Source: Aurelia coerulea
Lineage: Eukaryota > Cnidaria > Scyphozoa > Semaeostomeae > Ulmaridae
NCBI GenBank assembly: GCA_039566865.1
Contig: CM076949.1
Span: 6,663,501 to 6,727,500 of the forward strand
Reading direction: 5' to 3'
DNA length: 64,000 nucleotides
The notes under the pieces: generated by a model
Databases searched by the model: none
What the model was told of the DNA's origin: nothing
What the model saw: only the letters and a program-made list of their open reading frames with translations
Program-made: the position numbers and the translations under genes
Shown: piece by piece, positions 40,801-46,727 of the stretch
How the letters are laid out: each line of letters begins with the position of its first letter
Position numbering within the stretch: the stretch's first letter is position 1

Positions 40801-41188
40801 ACGAAGGGAACGACCCCTTGAAGATGGAGCTCATGATAAACGAAACAAGGAGCGAGACGGGCGTTCAATTTCCACTGGTGACGTGGCAAACGAGAGATCT
40901 CAGCGAGAAAACAGAAAAACAAGGGACCGTAAAAGGTCCAGAGATCGTAAAGATTCCCCTTCGCTCGAAAATAAAGAAAACGAAAGTGACAGCTCTGAAG
41001 AAAATAACACCAGACCCTCTTCAAAAGACAAACAGTTGAAACGTGAAAACGTTGCAAAGAAACAGGAAAAACGAAGTGTTTTTGCGAAACGCAACGATGA
41101 ACAAAGTATCCTTGCTGCAAGAGAAAGATATCTGGAGAGAAAAAGAGCTAGAATTGCTCCAGAAACATTTGATGATGATTCAGATTGA
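16800..41188 (+). CDS. NSRP1: Nuclear speckle splicing regulatory protein 1 (CCDC55 family), seven exons
   Basis: Complete gene, exons 16800..16825, 20487..20586, 23559..23627, 24541..24666, 35392..35531, 38294..38361, 39864..41188, giving 617 codons (human about 558). The N-terminus MSFLKKDKKYGLVMPKG matches the family start, followed by an acidic SIFDDDSSEEDE. The conserved coiled-coil block follows (about 43-195): RKDIQKALEEDPSVYQYDEIYDEM, PRYIANLLKSAEVRKREQERRVERTVQKERE, FADKESFVTSAYRQKM and KQKDLSQFYRNLLDNNV. The long C-terminal part is rich in R, S, K and E with many RS/SR dipeptides, ending FAKRNDEQSILAARERYLERKRARI, which is the conserved family tail. By family knowledge it sits in nuclear speckles and modulates alternative splice-site choice. 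It is divergent from HSD17B4; intron 4 (10.7 kb) hosts SMYD4. Confidence 0.93.
16826..18141. other. First part of NSRP1 intron 1
   Basis: No gene recognised. It holds a C12 run at 17417 next to GGGGGCCC and several AT-rich stretches. Confidence 0.4.
18146..18341. mobile_element. TTAA-flanked MITE
   Basis: The TIR AGGCACACTGTTGTGGC faces GCCACAACAGTGTGCCT, with TTAA on both sides (18142-18145, 18342-18345). A TTAA target is used by piggyBac and Kolobok transposases. Confidence 0.85.
18346..18889. other. NSRP1 intron 1, no gene seen
   Basis: Short ORFs on both strands here have no recognisable similarity. A short palindrome GCATGCATGCAGCCTCGAG lies near 18719. Confidence 0.35.
19173..19721. 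mobile_element. TA-flanked hairpin MITE, GTGTCCCAAAA family (copy D2)
   Basis: Termini CCAGGTGTCCCAAAAGAAAA / TTTTTTGGGACACCCGG with TA at the left and AA at the right. Comparison with the empty site in the 12.8-13.2 kb LINE copy confirms the boundaries. It looks Tc1/mariner-derived (TA target). Confidence 0.85.
19893..20062. mobile_element. TTAA-flanked MITE
   Basis: The TIR AGGGAATAGACATAG faces CTATGTTGATTCCCT, with TTAA on each side (19889-19892, 20063-20066). The paralogous LINE copy near 12926 has a single TTAA at the same place (CCTGTTAATGCTATCC in LINE orientation). Confidence 0.9.
20230..20385. mobile_element. hAT-like MITE with 8-bp TSD
   Basis: CAGTGGCGGACACTT / AAGTGTCCGCCACTG termini, flanked by the 8-bp repeat ATTGTGAC (20222-20229 and 20386-20393). 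CAGTGG ends and 8-bp duplications are hAT hallmarks. Confidence 0.92.
20487..20586 (+). CDS. NSRP1: NSRP1 exon 2
   Basis: Residues 9 (completed) to 42. The acceptor is TATGACAG and the donor GAG|GTATTG. It reads YGLVMPKGSSKSGSGQLGKVASIFDDDSSEEDE; the family has the same YGL...VFGNDSDDDDE layout. Phase 0 at its end. Confidence 0.9.
20587..21104. other. NSRP1 intron 2, first part
   Basis: AT-rich, no gene. GTACAGTA-type short words recur near 20935-21090. Confidence 0.4.
21105..21527. mobile_element. Hairpin MITE with 7-bp TSD (copy I-1)
   Basis: 423 bp, almost a perfect inverted repeat centred near 21316. Ends CAAGGGTGTTAGGACAC / GTGTCCTAACACCCTTG, flanked by GTGTAGC (21098-21104 and 21528-21534). 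The second copy is at 45500-45889. Confidence 0.92.
21589..22636. mobile_element. TTAA-flanked element, AGGTGATCTGAAGCG family (copy N1)
   Basis: Left TTAA at 21585-21588 and terminus AGGTGATCTGAAGCGAAA; right terminus TTTGCTTTAGATCACCT followed by TTAC (mutated TTAA). Subterminal GATGCAAATGAATAGC / GCTATTAATTTGCATC are inverted. The small ORF at 22313-22546 reaches into the terminal repeat and is not taken as a gene. Confidence 0.75.
22764..23383. mobile_element. TA-flanked hairpin MITE, CCGGGTGAGCC family (copy A1)
   Basis: CCGGGTGAGCCAGAAAAAGG / AAAAAAGTTC..CACCCGG ends inside TA..TA. Long arms pair, for example TGATCAAATCGTT and TTGATAAAGTATT in the centre. Other copies: 33597-34225, 62494-62840 and the disrupted 25161-28109. 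Confidence 0.88.
23559..23627 (+). CDS. NSRP1: NSRP1 exon 3 (69 bp)
   Basis: Residues 43-65, phase 0 at both ends. It reads KKKKMAINRELNVVAEQRKQTHQ between the acceptor TATGATAG and the donor CAG|GTATG. It corresponds to the human segment just before the EIQKAL motif. A short CAT/ATC run begins about 13 bp into the next intron. Confidence 0.82.
23640..23668. repeat. ATC/CAT microsatellite
   Basis: About nine CAT units just downstream of the NSRP1 exon 3 donor. Confidence 0.9.
24330..24512. mobile_element. MITE, AATAGACCTTTTAGCTATTCT family
   Basis: Ends AATAGACCTTTTAGCTATTCT / AGAATAGCTAAAAGGTCTATT, perfectly inverted over about 20 bp. It sits 29 bp upstream of NSRP1 exon 4, so it occupies the branch-point region. 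Confidence 0.8.
24541..24666 (+). CDS. NSRP1: NSRP1 exon 4
   Basis: Residues 66-107, phase 0. It reads TRKDIQKALEEDPSVYQYDEIYDEMENKK and then a K/T-rich tail. It is the most conserved motif of the family. The acceptor is TTTATTTCCAG, the donor AAG|GTAATT. A MITE ends 29 bp upstream and another starts 11 bp downstream, so this exon is squeezed between two insertions. Confidence 0.95.
24676..25112. mobile_element. MITE made of CAACCCGTGTTGAA repeats
   Basis: Ends GAGGCCCATTACATGAGAAA / TTTCTCATGTAAAGGGCCTC. The interior has at least eight CAACNCGGGTTGA-type words in both orientations. It starts 10 bases after the GT of the NSRP1 exon 4 donor. No clear TSD. Confidence 0.75.
25250..25839. mobile_element. 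TA-type hairpin MITE, CCGGGTGAGTC family (copy B1)
   Basis: CCGGGTGAGTCAGAAAAAAG / TTTTTTCTGACTCACCCGG with TA on the right and CA on the left. The interior arms GAATCCCCG / CGGGGATTC pair. A fragment of the same family is at 62418-62493. Confidence 0.85.
25966..27474. mobile_element. 1.5 kb long-arm foldback element with 5-bp TSD
   Basis: Left arm (about 25966-26560) and right arm (about 26880-27474) are inverted copies of about 600 bp, diverged by substitutions and small gaps. Ends CACAGTGTTCCAG / CTGGATCACAGTG, with CAACG on both sides (25961-25965, 27475-27479). The arms hold short ORF fragments that mirror each other and are not genes. Confidence 0.85.
28110..28413. mobile_element. TTAA-flanked MITE
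   Basis: AGGGGCTGTACAAC / GTTGTACAGCCCCT ends between TTAA (28106-28109) and TTAA (28414-28417). Inserted in the tail of copy A4. Confidence 0.88.
28418..29364. other. NSRP1 intron 4 upstream of SMYD4, no gene seen
   Basis: No recognisable product in the short minus-strand ORFs. TTAAGAAACT words near 29205-29250 belong to a repeat also found at 44.6, 61.4 and 63.9 kb. Confidence 0.4.
29365..29449. mobile_element. Small hairpin MITE, TAGCCTGCGTGCAGAC family, 8-bp TSD
   Basis: 85 bp, TAGCCTGCGTGCAGACTC / GAGTCTGCATGAAGGCTA, flanked by ATTTTCAA (29357-29364 and 29450-29457). It lies about 200 bp before the SMYD4 ATG and may sit in its promoter or 5' UTR. Confidence 0.9.
29654..32086 (+). CDS. 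SMYD4: SMYD4-like SET and MYND lysine methyltransferase, intronless
   Basis: Single 810-codon ORF inside NSRP1 intron 4, on the same strand. An N-terminal TPR-like region (about 75-200; EKGNRCYIDGDNYYALQLYNES, LAYANRSAVFFNWKRYQECLTDI) is followed by a SET domain split by a MYND zinc finger with all eight ligands: Cys305, 308, 318, 321, 327, 331, His340, Cys344. NHSCDPNC at 533-540 and ELTIAYAQ form the SET core, and CTCEKC (592-597) is the post-SET cysteine cluster. A TPR-like C-terminus closes it. The length matches human SMYD4 (about 804). The family methylates lysines and acts as a cofactor-type regulator in muscle and heart; the substrate here is unknown. The start ATG has A at -3 and G at +4. 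Vertebrate SMYD4 is multi-exon, so the uninterrupted ORF suggests retroposition or intron loss. No poly-A tract or target repeat is obvious. Confidence 0.9.
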   Translation: MERWEHQWAPTAIHLNDLLYKKLSQNPEANFLRDEFTSERALLQVFSDKQTVEALQIWLDESEAKARRTACWKDNEFALDLREKGNRCYIDGDNYYALQLYNESIRKCPQLSVSLSGLDPSPGIANDRCPELSLAYANRSAVFFNWKRYQECLTDIAQALKLGYPEDLKHKLLKRRAECLFELGQFSDAKTALNEAKKFVCAPATKVRNKGKIVADIDKLWEKLLGTDPNEKISARVDVSEMTDLNFAHGCNDSIQDASGGIKLDHSAARGRYLEANKHFKVNDVMIVEEPYVKNIMSSSITTNCAFCLTQADQIVPCQSCADVSYCSIECQQEAWKQYHSFECLQHYVIAAKELGNTILALRILLKTNMEELCGTHLSKLAPVGSGKAQEPYGIREEGYKNDYSAIYNLAICEKSDRDMIQVGLTASAMLLILRKSKFFEKPGVKKIEEKISETYNASHKPFLNEFFNSKSTQPNITMTELFFGSLLSKHIKQLECNQILVSGYHQRQQGDQYVSDKVMLACAVYPISSLLNHSCDPNCIVTFLNSKAILRARKDVKPGQELTIAYAQVMFSNDNWKNRQNGLKDLLGFVCTCEKCKIGPIADHNCLAYKCQNCGGPILDLESGQCPLCQKAFDKSWFEHCTKLAKESADSLCDGTELMKSIKLHQDIYYKHNTKLYEMYKKASLWFLSQGYNAAAKFHFSKALEISEAIYGKDSLPLAFDLSRYADILIEFLQENYEDKLMNGETPDFETAKKCQEVSKRAEMILSKATRNSEVIRLLKKEKMRERRVDAFLKGKVIEEYCYESHLLI
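32087..33596. other. SMYD4 3' UTR and NSRP1 intron 4
   Basis: The SMYD4 3' UTR probably extends to about 32890. Within it 32290-32390 (CAACCAAAACTACTGCAAGTGGAGGTC) matches an old repeat at 58030-58127. No other gene. Confidence 0.45.
32869..32874 (+). terminator. Probable polyadenylation signal of SMYD4-like gene
   Basis: AATAAA about 780 bp after the SMYD4 stop and well before NSRP1 exon 5. It would give a roughly 0.8 kb 3' UTR. A nested gene needs its own signal. If used constitutively it could also truncate NSRP1 pre-mRNA. Confidence 0.35.
33597..34225. mobile_element. TA-flanked hairpin MITE, CCGGGTGAGCC family (copy A2)
   Basis: CCAGGTGATTCAGCCAAAAA / AAAAAAGTTC...CACCCGG, with TA at 33595-33596 and 34226-34227. 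Collinear with 22764-23383. Confidence 0.88.
34226..35391. other. End of NSRP1 intron 4
   Basis: Starts with a TATTATATTATATT-rich stretch. No gene or delimited repeat seen. Confidence 0.4.
35392..35531 (+). CDS. NSRP1: NSRP1 exon 5
   Basis: Residues 108-153 plus two bases of 154. It reads PRYIANLLKSAEVRKREQERRVERTVQKEREQEGDEFADKESFVTSA. The acceptor is TTATTTTGCAG. The donor must be GC|GTATCC to join A|TAC of exon 6 (SAYRQKM), a weak donor by sequence. Read-through would add about 43 residues from intron and transposon sequence before a stop. Confidence 0.9.
35562..36501. mobile_element. GTGTCCCAAAAAGTATA-family hairpin element with a nested palindrome
   Basis: CCGGGTGTCCCAAAAAGTATA near 35562 pairs with TATATACTTTTTTGGGGCTTG at 36481, and GTTAACTTGAACATAGG with CATGTTCAAGTTAAC. 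About 36020-36370 carries a second structure, with CGACGTATCCATGTTCAAG present twice and an internal CCGGGTGAGTCAG end at 36071. It begins 30 bp after NSRP1 exon 5. Confidence 0.7.
36560..37053 (+). mobile_element. 3' end of CR1-like retrotransposon (dead fragment) with GAAT tail
   Basis: Frame-broken RT C-terminus; one frame reads YRGAGVWSLLDYGVKQTSSFKEF before a TAG at 36890. The 3' UTR GATTGACGGGGTTACCGTGG matches that of 4927-7099, and the tail is (GAATGAAT)n, 36980-37053. Confidence 0.75.
37054..37499. other. NSRP1 intron 5, no gene seen
   Basis: Nothing recognisable. Confidence 0.35.
37513..37732. mobile_element. Hairpin element with 13-bp flanking repeat
   Basis: The palindrome 37557-37732 (GATAAATAAATGATTTAAGT arms, GACGTTTCGAGCATATAC twice in the left arm and inverted on the right) is bounded by the direct repeat CACTTTCTTTCGA at 37500-37512 and 37733-37745. 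A 13-bp duplication is unusually long for a cut-and-paste element. Confidence 0.7.
37746..38293. other. End of NSRP1 intron 5, no gene seen
   Basis: Nothing recognisable apart from a GGGGGG run at 38030. Confidence 0.35.
38294..38361 (+). CDS. NSRP1: NSRP1 exon 6 (68 bp)
   Basis: Completes Ala154 and runs to one base of codon 177, reading YRQKMIDQAEEEERLRKQDEAD. The acceptor is CATCTGAAAG, with a weak pyrimidine tract, and the donor is GACG|GTATGT. A 126-bp tandem repeat begins right at this donor. Confidence 0.88.
38362..38866. repeat. 126-bp tandem repeat, three units, starting at an NSRP1 splice donor
   Basis: Units begin about 38362, 38615 and 38741, each with TTACTTYAGAATTATTTTC..., CATTTTCAGTA, TTTATGGAAAATATGGAGAG, and GGGTATTCAGGGTTTCTAAT. 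Unit 1 is lengthened by a MITE (38411-38523). The array fills the first third of intron 6. Confidence 0.92.
38411..38523. mobile_element. Short TACTCTCCTCCGCCGG MITE, 9-bp TSD
   Basis: 113 bp, TACTCTCCTCCGCCGG / CCGGCGGAGGAGAGTA, flanked by GTACCATTG (38402-38410, 38524-38532). The interior is GAACTACGGAACCAAGAACC repeated. The other two units of the host tandem repeat are empty sites. A long relative spans 43502-47640. Confidence 0.94.
38867..39863. other. Rest of NSRP1 intron 6; possible decayed coding fragment on minus strand
   Basis: 39137-38883 (minus) reads MDARNLYRHTICDSLSGILSDINSGKPDFARKIVQ and onward to 84 codons with a protein-like composition, but I do not recognise the family. 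It may be a transposon remnant. Confidence 0.3.
39864..41188 (+). CDS. NSRP1: NSRP1 exon 7 (RS-rich C-terminal exon)
   Basis: Starts at AKHDVRKQKDLSQFYRNLLDNNVAMG after the acceptor GAATATTCAG and runs without interruption to TGA at 41186-41188. It encodes the acidic and basic low-complexity region with GGQRRGGQRGEGQRREGQR, many SSS/SDSE runs and the conserved end motif SVFAKRNDEQSILAARERYLERKRARIAPETFDDDSD. No AATAAA lies between the stop and 41300. Confidence 0.95.
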
Positions 41189-41251
41189 GCTGCTTTATTG
41201 ATAGAATTACTTTGAAAATATTAACGTTGTTGAATGTATTATCGGAGCATA

Positions 41252-41844
41252 CAAGGTGTCCTAACAAAATTATGCCCCGTTTGCCTAACGATTGTGACGA
41301 AACGGTAAAATATTTTCGCCAAACTTTTATATGATGTTACTCTGCAGATGTTCGAATAAAGTTTCCTGCCATCCCCCTAAAAATCCGTTGAACAATAATG
41401 GAGTCATGACCTTAAGAAGAAAAAATTTGCCTGATGACTGAAACCAGCGGTCGACCATTTTTTCTTACTATTTTGCAGCGATGAATAGCTTCACGTGAGG
41501 TAAGAAATAGTTTGTGGAGATCAGAAAGAGTTTAAATCTCTGATGATTATCGGAGTTTTTACGAGAGTTATGACATTGGAGGCTGCTGTTTCCATTTCAT
41601 CCATGAAGCTATTTATCGCTGCAAAATAGTAAGACAAAATGGCCTACCGCTGGTTTCAGTCACCAGGCAAATTTGGTCTTCTGAAGGTCATAGCCCCATC
41701 ATTTTTCAACGGATTTTTATGGAGATGGTAGCAAACTTTAATTGAATATCTGAAGAGCGACATCATGCTAAAGTTTGGCGAGAATCGTTTGCCGTTTTGT
41801 CGCGATCTTCAGGCAATAGGGCACAATTTTTTTGGGACAACCTG
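41252..41844. mobile_element. TA-flanked hairpin MITE, GTGTCCTAACAAAA type (E)
   Basis: CAAGGTGTCCTAACAAAATT / ATTTTTTTGGGACAACCTG with TA at 41250-41251 and 41845-41846. Inner arms TGATGACTGAAACCAGCGGT / ACCGCTGGTTTCAGTCACCA. It starts 64 bp after the NSRP1 stop and carries AATAAA at 41355-41360. Confidence 0.88.
41355..41360 (+). terminator. Candidate NSRP1 polyadenylation signal inside a MITE
   Basis: First AATAAA downstream of the NSRP1 stop (167 bp), within the MITE at 41252-41844. Use is inferred from position only. Confidence 0.35.
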
Positions 41845-41873
41845 TAGAACCTCCAGGAACAAGGTCAGATCTG

Positions 41874-42722
41874 CAGGGTGTCCCAAAAATATTGTTCGAC
41901 ATTTGATTACATATTTGACAAAATGATAAAATGAAGGAGCTTCATGATTAGAAAGCCCTGTTTCTTAGACTTTATATCAAGTTGAGATACCAGAACTTTG
42001 TAGCCTGCGCGCAGACTTTGGTTACTGTGGAGGAAAGGAAGTTCTTCCTCTCCTCCACAGCAACCAAAGTCTGCGCGCAGGCTAGAACTTTGCAGATCCG
42101 TTGTTATGCATGGAGCTACGAGCGTTTGAAGTTCAAGTTTGTGCGAAAGCTGAAACCAGAGGACTCTAAATAGTATTTGTGTTAAAAGTAGCATTTGCTA
42201 TGGTTTTGTTGTTGCTTCTGGTTCACTTCAGAGCAAACCAAGTGAAATTTGAAAAGATTTTTCATAACCTAACCTTCAAGCATACGGATTCTTTCAGATT
42301 CTGTTGAGAAAAATTTGAAAATCATTCAGTTTCTCGTCGATTTCGTTTTCATCCGATGTTTTTTGGATGCATGCATTCTTAAGCAAATTTTGACCATGGA
42401 TATAAGAAGTAAACTACTTTGGAATTCCTATTTGGTTGATCAGATATCAGCGAGAGATATGGCATTGGATAACCTTTTTTACGTTCATTTTTGGGAGTTT
42501 TTTGCATCACAAGTCATCTAGAGGACTCTGGTATCAGCTGTCACATGAATTTGATCTTTGAAAGCTCGTAACTCAGCGAATTTTCAATGGATTTGCAAGA
42601 TTCTGATGTCTAAAATTACTTCAAAATCTTGGGAAGAGGTTTATCTTTCCATAGGCCTGTTCAAGTTAGCGCTATTTTTCAATATTCAATCAAACGTCGA
42701 ATATTTTTTTGGGACACCCTGT
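41874..42722. mobile_element. GTGTCCCAAAAATATT hairpin element (F)
   Basis: CAGGGTGTCCCAAAAATATT / AATATTTTTTTGGGACACCCTG with TA on the right (TG on the left). It carries the nested hairpin at 42001-42084. Confidence 0.82.
42001..42084. mobile_element. Small hairpin MITE, TAGCCTGCGCGCAGAC family, 8-bp TSD
   Basis: 84 bp near-perfect palindrome TAGCCTGCGCGCAGACTTTG / CAAAGTCTGCGCGCAGGCTA, with GAACTTTG on both sides (41993-42000, 42085-42092). Same family as 29365-29449 and 51391-51451. Confidence 0.93.
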
Positions 42723-43368
42723 AGTTGCACCGGCACTCATTGCTTTTCATTTAAATGGTGACACAAAGTCGAACATTGAATGTTGAATTACACACAGAAA
42801 TATAAGCTAATTTTAAGGATTACTGATCAAGTCCTAAATTAGAAAGATATAATTCTGGAGGCCACCAATTAGATTCATCTTTGCACTTTCGATATGTACG
42901 AGATTTTTCCTTTGATGACCACTTTTCCTATGCGCCTCGATTGAATTGGCCAACCAAGCTTCAGAGCAACGTTTGCTGTGTGCTTTGTTTACTTCTGCGG
43001 ATTTATCAATCTGCCGTAAATCATTCTTTGTTTGCAGTCATTGTTCTCATTGTACTGGCATGTCAATGAAAAACAACAGATTTTGTTATATCAACGCCTG
43101 GCCTTGATTCCTTTACTTTAATGCATCGACCAACGGTTGATTTCCCCTGTACCGACGGAAGGAAAATGTTAGTGTAGGAAATGGTACTAACGTAGCAATC
43201 AGGCATACTGACGTCGTGATCAGGTTGTAACAGAAGATCAGACAGAAGATATAATAGAAAATATTACGTGTTGTGGAGTATTTTATAGCGTAGGTTCCAA
43301 TTCTTGAAAGCGGTTCGTTGGAACGGTTGGAATATTTTCAGATTAAGTGTATTTCTCTCCCTTTTTAA
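42723..43368. other. No gene seen
   Basis: AT-rich. The short plus ORF near 42881-43069 is not recognisable. Confidence 0.35.
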
Positions 43369-44559
43369 AGGTGATCTGAAGCGAAAATTCGTATTGATGC
43401 AAATGAATAGCGCCGTTGAATGATAGAAAGTGCCGTTTAAGATTTATTGATACCTTGTCTCATTTTCGAGTTATCCACAGTTTTGTGCCATTGGCTGATG
43501 ATGCTCTCCTCCGCCGGTTTTTTGCCTCCGCCGGTTATTTGGAAAAAAAATAAAATAAAGGGAAAAGGAAAGGAAACAATACCTTCACGTGAAAGAGAAT
43601 AGCTTATTGTATCTGATTGTGTCTTCTTATGGTTAAACAACCAATAGAAACGAAGGAAACTGGTCATGTGCACTGAAACGACTGCAATGTGCATTGAAAC
43701 GACACCTGTGTGGAGCATAGCCTCCAAATCTTTTCTTTTGTCCGAAGTTCCCCTGGGACGCTGACTCATCCTCTGATCAGATTGCGTTTTCTCCTAAGAT
43801 TGACCAATCAGGTGCCGTCATTTCATTACTTCCGCGTTTCGCAGCTAGATTTAGGCCATTTTGGGTACCTCCCAATAAAAAAATATTGCACACTCGAATA
43901 AATCGAATTTTTTGAAAATTTCAACGAGAAAAGGAAGCTTATACATAGGACCACAAGTGTTCATGTAACCCACTTGCCATCACCTAAGATTGACAAATTA
44001 CGGCGATTTGAATGTTTGTCTTTGGTATTTTTTCCAACAGGTAGCGGCATCCTGCTCTTCGTCTTGACTTGCGAATTTGCTACACCTCCAAACTCTGTCC
44101 TTCTTCCCTGGATGACAACTTATGCCTCTCTCTGGTCTGGACCCAACATAACAGGAAAAGGCGGGAAAAGAGATCTTTAACGGTGGCTGTGTCGTCATGT
44201 TTTTGTTGATAAAATCATTTATCGTCTCGAATGTTTCTTCAAAATGGGGAAAGGAAAAGAATAATCTCGTTTAAATTCAATGCATGCTGACTGGAAGAGC
44301 TCGACAACAGTTTTATCATTAAATATGAAAGAGCATCTTGGACTGGCAACATCTTCTCCAAAGCATTCACATTATTGAAAGAAAGGCACCATGAACAATT
44401 TTTTTGCATTGACTGCCTGATGATATGTCTCAACAAGAGAGAATATACAAGAATTTTGCCAACTAAAATCAAAAGTCTACCTCTGTATCAAAAGGTTTGT
44501 TGGAGTTGTAAAAACAAAATAAATTTCAGAGACAACAATTACCAACAGTTGCATCACAC

Positions 44560-45450
44560 ACATGTATTCTTTTGTAAGATAAGAAGCTGCTTTTAAGAAA
44601 CGCAGCCCTCAGATCGCCAAATATTAAGAAACTTACTTTTTTGTAAGAAACTAAGAATTTGGGTCAGTACTGAAAGCTCCTTAAAAGAATTTCAGTACTC
44701 TGAGTTTGTTAGAGGTTCCATAACAATCTTCATGTTCCTTCCCTCGTGAACATTTCAAAACAAGGTTTTTGAAGCCTCTCCAATGCTAAGCATTACAGAA
44801 AACAAGTGAAAATAAAGTAAAAATATGTCAAGGATTTCCTTAATCTTTATAAAAATAGATGGTTTCCTAAGTTATATTTTCCCAAATTTGCAATTTTTTG
44901 GCGATCTGAGAGTTGACTTTTTTACCCTTTCTTATCAAAAATACGTGTATTGGGAAAATACAGGTTAAGAAACTATTTATTATGATAGAGGAAATCCTTG
45001 GGATATTTTTACTTTATTTTCACTTGGTTATTGTATCATGTTGCTCCGAAGGGGCTCGGGAGGTACTTGAGTAAAGTCTAAACATTGGAAAGGCTTCAAA
45101 AACATTGTCTCGAAATGTTCACGGGGCACAGGTAGTAAACATGAGGATTGTTATATGTCTGAACATTGGAAAGGCTTCAAAAACCTTTGTTTTGAAATGT
45201 TCACGGGGGCACAGCACAGGTAAACTTTGAGTAGCTACTCAAAATCTGATAATTTAAGAAACATTTATTACTTTCTCCATTGGTCCAAATTTTCATTTTC
45301 TTATAAACTCGTGCACTAACTTTTACAACAAACTGGTCTCCGGGTAAAAGTTTCTCCTAGATTTCTTAATTTTTACAAAATTGAATTTTACAATTTCACA
45401 CAGCACAAGCGGCTTCTTTCTTGTAAAAATTGAGCGGAAATCGTTGTCAA
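44560..45450. repeat. Imperfect inverted repeat with TTTTGTAAGAAAC words
   Basis: CTTTTTTGTAAGAAACT and CTTCATGTTCC...GAACATTTCAAAACAAGG on the left face CCTTTGTTTTGAAATGTTC and CTTCTTTCTTGTAAAAATT on the right. GAACATTGGAAAGGCTTCAA is present twice as a direct repeat (45081, 45162). It lies in the core of the 4.1 kb element. Confidence 0.6.
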
Positions 45451-45499
45451 AATCGTTATTTGATAAGAATGTAAAAATTTGAAATGCGCTCACTCTCAC

Positions 45500-45889
45500 C
45501 AAGGGTGTTAGGACACGGATATTTTAATTGCGTATTTATTTACCTTGTTTTGATCTTCGTCTTGTTTTGTTGTCTTGTTTCTTCTCTGTTCTGTTTCCTC
45601 TTGCTGATGTAAATGCCTCGTGTTATTTGAATATATCTTCCTTGTATTCCTGTGTCTTAGCGCGCCTTCGTAGAAGAAAGATTTTTAAACCACAATGCCA
45701 TTAAAAATCTTTCTTCTACGAAGGCGCGCTAAGACACAGGAATGCAAGGAAGATATATTCAAATAACACGAGGCATTTACATCAGCAAGAGGAAACAGAA
45801 CAGAGAAGAAACAAGACAAGAAAACAAGACGAAGATCAAAACAAGGTAAATAAGTACGCAATTAAAATATCCGTGTCCTAACACCCTTG
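45500..45889. mobile_element. Hairpin MITE with 7-bp TSD (copy I-2)
   Basis: 390 bp, the same family and arm structure as 21105-21527. Flanked by CTCTCAC at 45493-45499 and 45890-45896. Confidence 0.92.
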
Positions 45890-45951
45890 CTCTCACTGCA
45901 AGACAAAGTAGAAGGAAAACTTACTTCATCGTGATCTTGATCGTTCCTGAT

Positions 45952-46727
45952 CAGGCCCGTAGCACCTATTGGGGCCGGTCGGGCCCGGGCCCCCCCAATA
46001 ATTTCCAGAAGTTGAATTTTTTATTCTTCATAATAACATAGAAAACTGATCATCAGTGACAGGCCCTTGTCACTGAAGCGAGTCAAGACCTATCTAAGTT
46101 CAACAGGATTCAAGAACAGCAAACTACCGCCTCAACCACCTGATGGTGAAACATATGGAATTCTAAGCCAAACTAAAGGATGTTTCTTCAAAAATTTTCT
46201 TCATGCTTCAACTCATAAGAGAACTGTCACAACGCTATCAAAGATTCCTTGTCGCTAATGGCAAGCATGATATTGGGAGATGCATTCTAAGCCAAAGTAA
46301 AGGGCGTTGCCCCAAAAATTTTCCTGGGGGCTTCCCCCAGACCCCCTCATTTCAATTCCACCCGTTTAATTTACTCTGGCCATGCCATGGCTTTCGTAGG
46401 ACGCCATGAAAATTGTGTGATGACTTTTGTAAATCAAATATCAAGTAAATCGTACGCAATGCTCTCGACAAATTATTCTTATTCTACCGTAGTTTGATTT
46501 TAGCTAATCTGTTTGAAATATATTTGGATTCGTAAATTTCCTATTTTTCTTCAGGACCTCCTATCATAAAATGCCCTTTCAGCAATGCACAGAAGGTAGT
46601 TGCCAAAAGAAGAGAGGGCATTGACCGAGCAATTCTCCCGGGGGCTTCGCCCTCGAACCCCGGGAAGCTTTACCCCTCCGGTGTGAATTAGTGCCCCTCC
46701 AATCTGAAAAATGCTCCTACGGGCCTG
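45952..46727. mobile_element. hAT-like element, CAGGCCCGTAG termini
   Basis: CAGGCCCGTAG / CTACGGGCCTG flanked by TCCTGAT (45945-45951, 46728-46734). It has GC-rich subterminal blocks (GGGCCCGGGCCCCCCC; GGGGGCTTCCCCCAGACCCC) and the internal word ATATTGGGAGATGCATTCTA, shared in inverse orientation with 53304-53849. Confidence 0.8.
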
